A stretch of DNA of 64,000 nucleotides from Delphinapterus leucas (taxonomy: Eukaryota > Chordata > Mammalia > Artiodactyla > Monodontidae), in assembly GCF_002288925.2 (NCBI RefSeq), contig NW_022098036.1, positions 40,031,503-40,095,502 on the forward strand, given 5' to 3'. A model generated the notes under the pieces. The model saw only the letters and a program-made list of their open reading frames with translations, searched no databases and was not told where the DNA came from. A program made the position numbers and the translations under genes. Positions 60,561-64,000 of the stretch are shown one piece after another (position 1 is the stretch's first letter; each line of letters starts with the position of its first letter).

Positions 60561-60689
60561 AGGACAGACCAGAAGAATCAGAGAGGAAAATACATTATTT
60601 CCTCAATCCATCAGACACCATACAACTAATAAACAATTTAAAAATATTAAAATTTAATAAAACGTTTTCTTTACACAGTCCTCCTTAAA

Positions 60690-62470
60690 TCTTTATTTAT
60701 TCATTCATTCATCCATCTATTCACTTATATTCAATATATAGTGATATATTCACTATATCACCTAAGATACTTACCAGCTTATCTTAGGCCTTGTTATAAG
60801 CACTGGAAATTATCACAGACAAAATAAGATAAAAAAGAGAAAGCCCTGGCATCATGGAGCTTTCTAGTGGGAAAGTCAAACAATGAATAAGCAAAATAAT
60901 ATATAATGCGTTTGTTAAATAGTAAGGAGGAAAATAAAACAGGGAAGAGTCATAGGAATCACGGGGGAAGGGTTGAAATTTTTGATCTTATAGTCTGTAA
61001 GGACTCATTGACATCTATGTAAAGGAAGTGAGGAGTGAGCCATGTGTATATGTGTGTGTGGCTGGGGGGAAGGGGAGCTTTCCCAGCAGATGGAACAGGA
61101 AATGCAAAGGTCCTGTGACAGGAGCAGTTTTGGTATAACTGATAAACAGTTGGGAGACTAGTGTGCACAGAGAGAATGATGGAGGAAGAGAGTAAACGGC
61201 TGGAAGTCACAAGGTAAGGAAGCGCACAGGTAATGCGGAGCCCTGTATATCGTTGTGAAAATTTTGGCTTTTAGCCTGACTAAAATAAGACCACAGGAGG
61301 AGGCTGAGCAGAAAAATGAGATTATATGAGTTAGATTTGAACATTTCCTTCCTTGCTACTGGTTGAATAAAAACCAAAGAGAGACAAGGGCAGAAGCAGA
61401 GGCTGTTGTGATAAACCAAAGGAGATATGGAGAGTGGCTTAGACCTGAGCTGTGGCCATGAGGGTGGCAAGAAGTGGGTGAATTTTGGATACATTTTGAA
61501 AATAGCACCAACATAAATTACTCAAAAATAGGATATTGTATGTGAAATAAGAAGGCAATAGTGATCAATTTGGTCAAATGTTAATGAGAGTCCAAGTAAG
61601 ATGAGGCCTGAGAATTGATCACTGGATTTAGCAACATGGAGTTCATTGTTGACCTTGATAAAAGCAATTTCACTAGAGTTCTGTGGCTAAAAATCTGTTT
61701 GGAATGGATTAAAGAAAGAAGAGGGGGGAGAAATTGGAAAACACATGTAGAAACCTCTTTTTCAAGTTTTGTTTTAAAAGGAATGAGAGAAAAGGAAAAG
61801 TTGTAAGGGGAATGAGCCAGAAGGGGAAGTAGAGTCAAAAGTGAGGGGGTTTTTTTAGGAAAGCAAGAAATAGCAGCATGTGTATGTGCCAGTGTGAACC
61901 ATCCAGTATCGAAGGAAATATATATGGCGCAGAAAAGAGAAGAGAGAATGATTAGTCCTACATCACAGAGTCAGTGGGAAAGGGATAGAATCTAGTACAG
62001 CAGTTGAGGGCTAGCCTTTAGGAGTATGGTAATTAAAGGTCAAGTAAATTTGCACAGAGAGTTAGGTCAAGAGATGTAGAGGTAGGGGAAAGTCCCTTCC
62101 ACTTGCTTCAGTTTTCTTAGTGGAGTAGAAATCACAGTCAACAGGTTAAGATGAGTATGAGGAAAGAAGTGTTGGAGATTTGAGGCAAGAAGATTTAGAA
62201 TAATCATTTTAGTCTTATTAATGAACTAGGAAAATGTAGTATGATTTCTAGACAGTATGAAGGACCTGCTAGTGAAAAGTGATCCTAAATTTAAGGTGAA
62301 GTTAGTCAGCATTGATTTGGATTTTTTTTCTCTAGCTGCATTCAGTTGCAAGTGGGCAAACATTGAGCAGGTTAGAGTTTGATTTAACATAGGTGGTGCT
62401 TTATCCAACTGATCATAATGAATCAAGACTGGGACAAAGGAGTGGATGGTATCTGCTAGTGAGAGATTAT
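60690..62470 (+). mobile_element. Long copy of the ancient mammalian repeat
   Basis: The segment shows, in order, GCCCTGGCATCATGGAGCTT, TGCAAAGGTCCTGTGACAGG, TTTTGGCTTTTAGCCTGA, AAGTAAGATGAGGCCTGAGA and ATCACTGGATTTAGCAACAT. I recognise it as a long ancient mammalian interspersed element but cannot name it with confidence. Parts of the same element recur at 17.3, 42.8 and 44.0 kb. The open frames on either strand (60,959-61,838) have no recognised domains. Confidence 0.6.
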
Positions 62471-64000
62471 CACTGATCGTTAGAAGGGCTTTAGAATGTC
62501 ATACCAGCTTAAAGATAAGACATATTTTTAGCATTTTTAGATTTCATCAATTCTAAGTTTTATGGTATTCCCTAGCAGGACAGTAAAAACACAAAGTTTT
62601 ATGTGAACCTTTTCCTTTTGTGGTTCTAGAAAAGGTGCTTTTATTCTCTGCTAGTCTTTAAACTGCAACATTTGAAAACCACAGTCCTTTATTATCAATA
62701 AATGTATTAGGATGTGGGCTTCTCTAGAACAGCAAAACGTTAAAAAAAATTAAAATTAAAGAAGCAGTAATGTTAAATTATCCCTGAACGCACATTATTT
62801 AGTTCCTCATTAACTTAATTGTTTTCCAGTAAAAGTGAAATGTGCAATATGCAAATTAAATAATATTACATGTCAGAGTTTGAAAGAAATATTCATTTAA
62901 CATTGGAAGAGGTTTTCTTTCCCCAGGAAATCTTGTTCATTTATTTTGCAAGAATTTTTGTTTGTCGCTATTTGTTCAAAACATAATACAATTGTGAGAC
63001 CCAGTGCCTGCTGGCAAAGTTGGAATAGCTGTCAGCAGGAAATGGCAAACTAATAATAAGTGCTGGTAAAATATTTATATTATAGTTTACTAGGAAGCTG
63101 AATGTAGTTTTGTATTTCATTAGTGCTCGGAGCAATACATAGTAACATAGTTGTGCTCCAAAATAAGTGGATAGAATTCTAAATACTATAGTAACTTATC
63201 AACTATCTGCTGGGAAGAGAAAGAATTAATAATAATAAAGCCTTTTACAAGTTGAAATTTAAGAAATTTTAAACGAGGTCCATAGGGCAGTAATTAGCAG
63301 CATCTCACATTCAGTGTTATTGGACACTAGGCTGCTGGATCAACCACTTCTCTATGAGGCCTAGTAATTTAGCTCTGGCTCATAATTTTCAATAACAGAG
63401 CTATTCAAGAGGGAGGGGTGGTCCTAAACCACCAGAGGACTCAGAAGTATGGTGATGTTCAAGTACAACACTATGTTTATGTACTCCCCAAAGTGTATCA
63501 AAGCTCAGATCCAGAGAAATAAAAGAAAAGTCAAACAAAACAAGCATTAGACTACGTAAAATAAGGTATGGACAAGGCAAACAGGTGAGGCATTGTTTAG
63601 GTGGCTAAGGTAGATCAATATCTATTCTTGCAAGCCAGGAATCCTGCCTGCTTTCCTCTGGCGCTCTGCAGATCATCTTACGGCTTGCAGACAGACTGTC
63701 GCCTAAACCCAACTGACAGACAACTTATTTCACCCCTGTAAAAATCATACCCATCTTCTTTCTTTGTGGTTCACTGAGGGGAGAAAAAAAATATAACTGC
63801 CAAAATAAAATAATTACCAGATTGGTTTTACCACACTTTAACATCCTTTTTCATTCACCTACTTATAAAAGAGTGGTTCCTAATTTCTCTTTCATATATA
63901 ATTTTAATCTACTCAATAAAAGGTAAGTATATTGTGAGGATAACAGTGTGTGCGTGTGTGTGTATGTGTATGTTGAGGTGGCCAAATTTATCCAAATAGT
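62471..64000. other. Unassigned sequence, right end of window
   Basis: Repeat-poor by eye. It holds a perfect octamer ATGCAAAT at 62,849-62,856 and a short hairpin (CCTGCTG ... CAGCAGG) near 63,006-63,039. A GT-rich simple repeat lies at about 63,944-63,975. It could be conserved noncoding DNA; no gene was seen. Confidence 0.45.
63944..63975. repeat. GT-rich simple sequence
   Basis: GTGTGTGCGTGTGTGTGTAT and following bases form a short, imperfect (GT)n run. Confidence 0.85.

Noticed and set aside
1..64000. An undescribed multi-gene system
   Set aside because: No set of intact neighbouring genes exists in the window; everything identifiable is transposon-derived, simple sequence, or one retrocopy.

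Overview
This window is mammalian nuclear DNA, almost certainly from a cetacean and perhaps a toothed whale. It is AT-rich, has no CpG island and shows no long open reading frame typical of a gene. It is packed with tRNA-Glu-derived CHR-type SINEs (the 'GGGCTTCCCTGGTGGCGCAGTGG' and 'GGGAATTCCCTGGTGGTCC' types) and with artiodactyl-type L1 3' ends ending in CAATAAAGATGTTAAAAA. Ancient mammalian repeats (MIR, L2, MLT1, Tigger1, ERVL) form the older layer. I see no intact protein-coding gene. The window reads as intergenic or deep intronic sequence.

Layout. Positions 1-1326 hold an L1 plus two SINEs inside one 18-bp target-site duplication. 1.3-5 kb is old L1M and MIR relics. 5-7.4 kb has three short SINEs. 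7.4-14.8 kb is the longest stretch in which I recognise no repeat, and it holds a candidate conserved block and a hairpin. 15-19.8 kb has L1, L2 and a Z-DNA-prone (GC)n(CA)n tract. 19.8-26.4 kb is a nested stack: a Tigger1 transposase relic split by an old L1, which itself carries a SINE, a younger L1 and an inverted L1 piece. Beyond it lies an antisense L1 with an internal deletion. 27-29 kb holds a tail-only retroinsertion and an L1 with a possible 3' transduction. 29-32.3 kb has antisense L1s abutting a decayed ERVL-type pol region. 32.5-36.6 kb has five elements: two long-form SINEs, an MLT1 LTR and two antisense SINEs. Position 37,770 starts the best candidate exon. 39.1-40.1 kb is an MLT1 LTR with two insertions, each with a perfect duplication. 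42.8-44.5 kb and 60.7-62.5 kb carry the same ancient, unnamed repeat. 49-54.6 kb is L1 material with a Tigger1-derived non-autonomous element. 54.66-55.71 kb is a processed pseudogene of UBE2E3. 55.7-64 kb is mostly unassigned sequence with one young SINE.

No genes work together here. The biology that can be read is a history of transposon insertion: very old DNA transposons and LTRs, then L1M and L2, then artiodactyl L1, then CHR SINEs whose target duplications are still perfect. Family names come from memory of consensus sequences, not from a database search. I found no evidence of a new biological system. The items most worth checking are the candidate exon, the ~65-nt hairpin, the internally deleted L1 and the possible L1 3' transduction.
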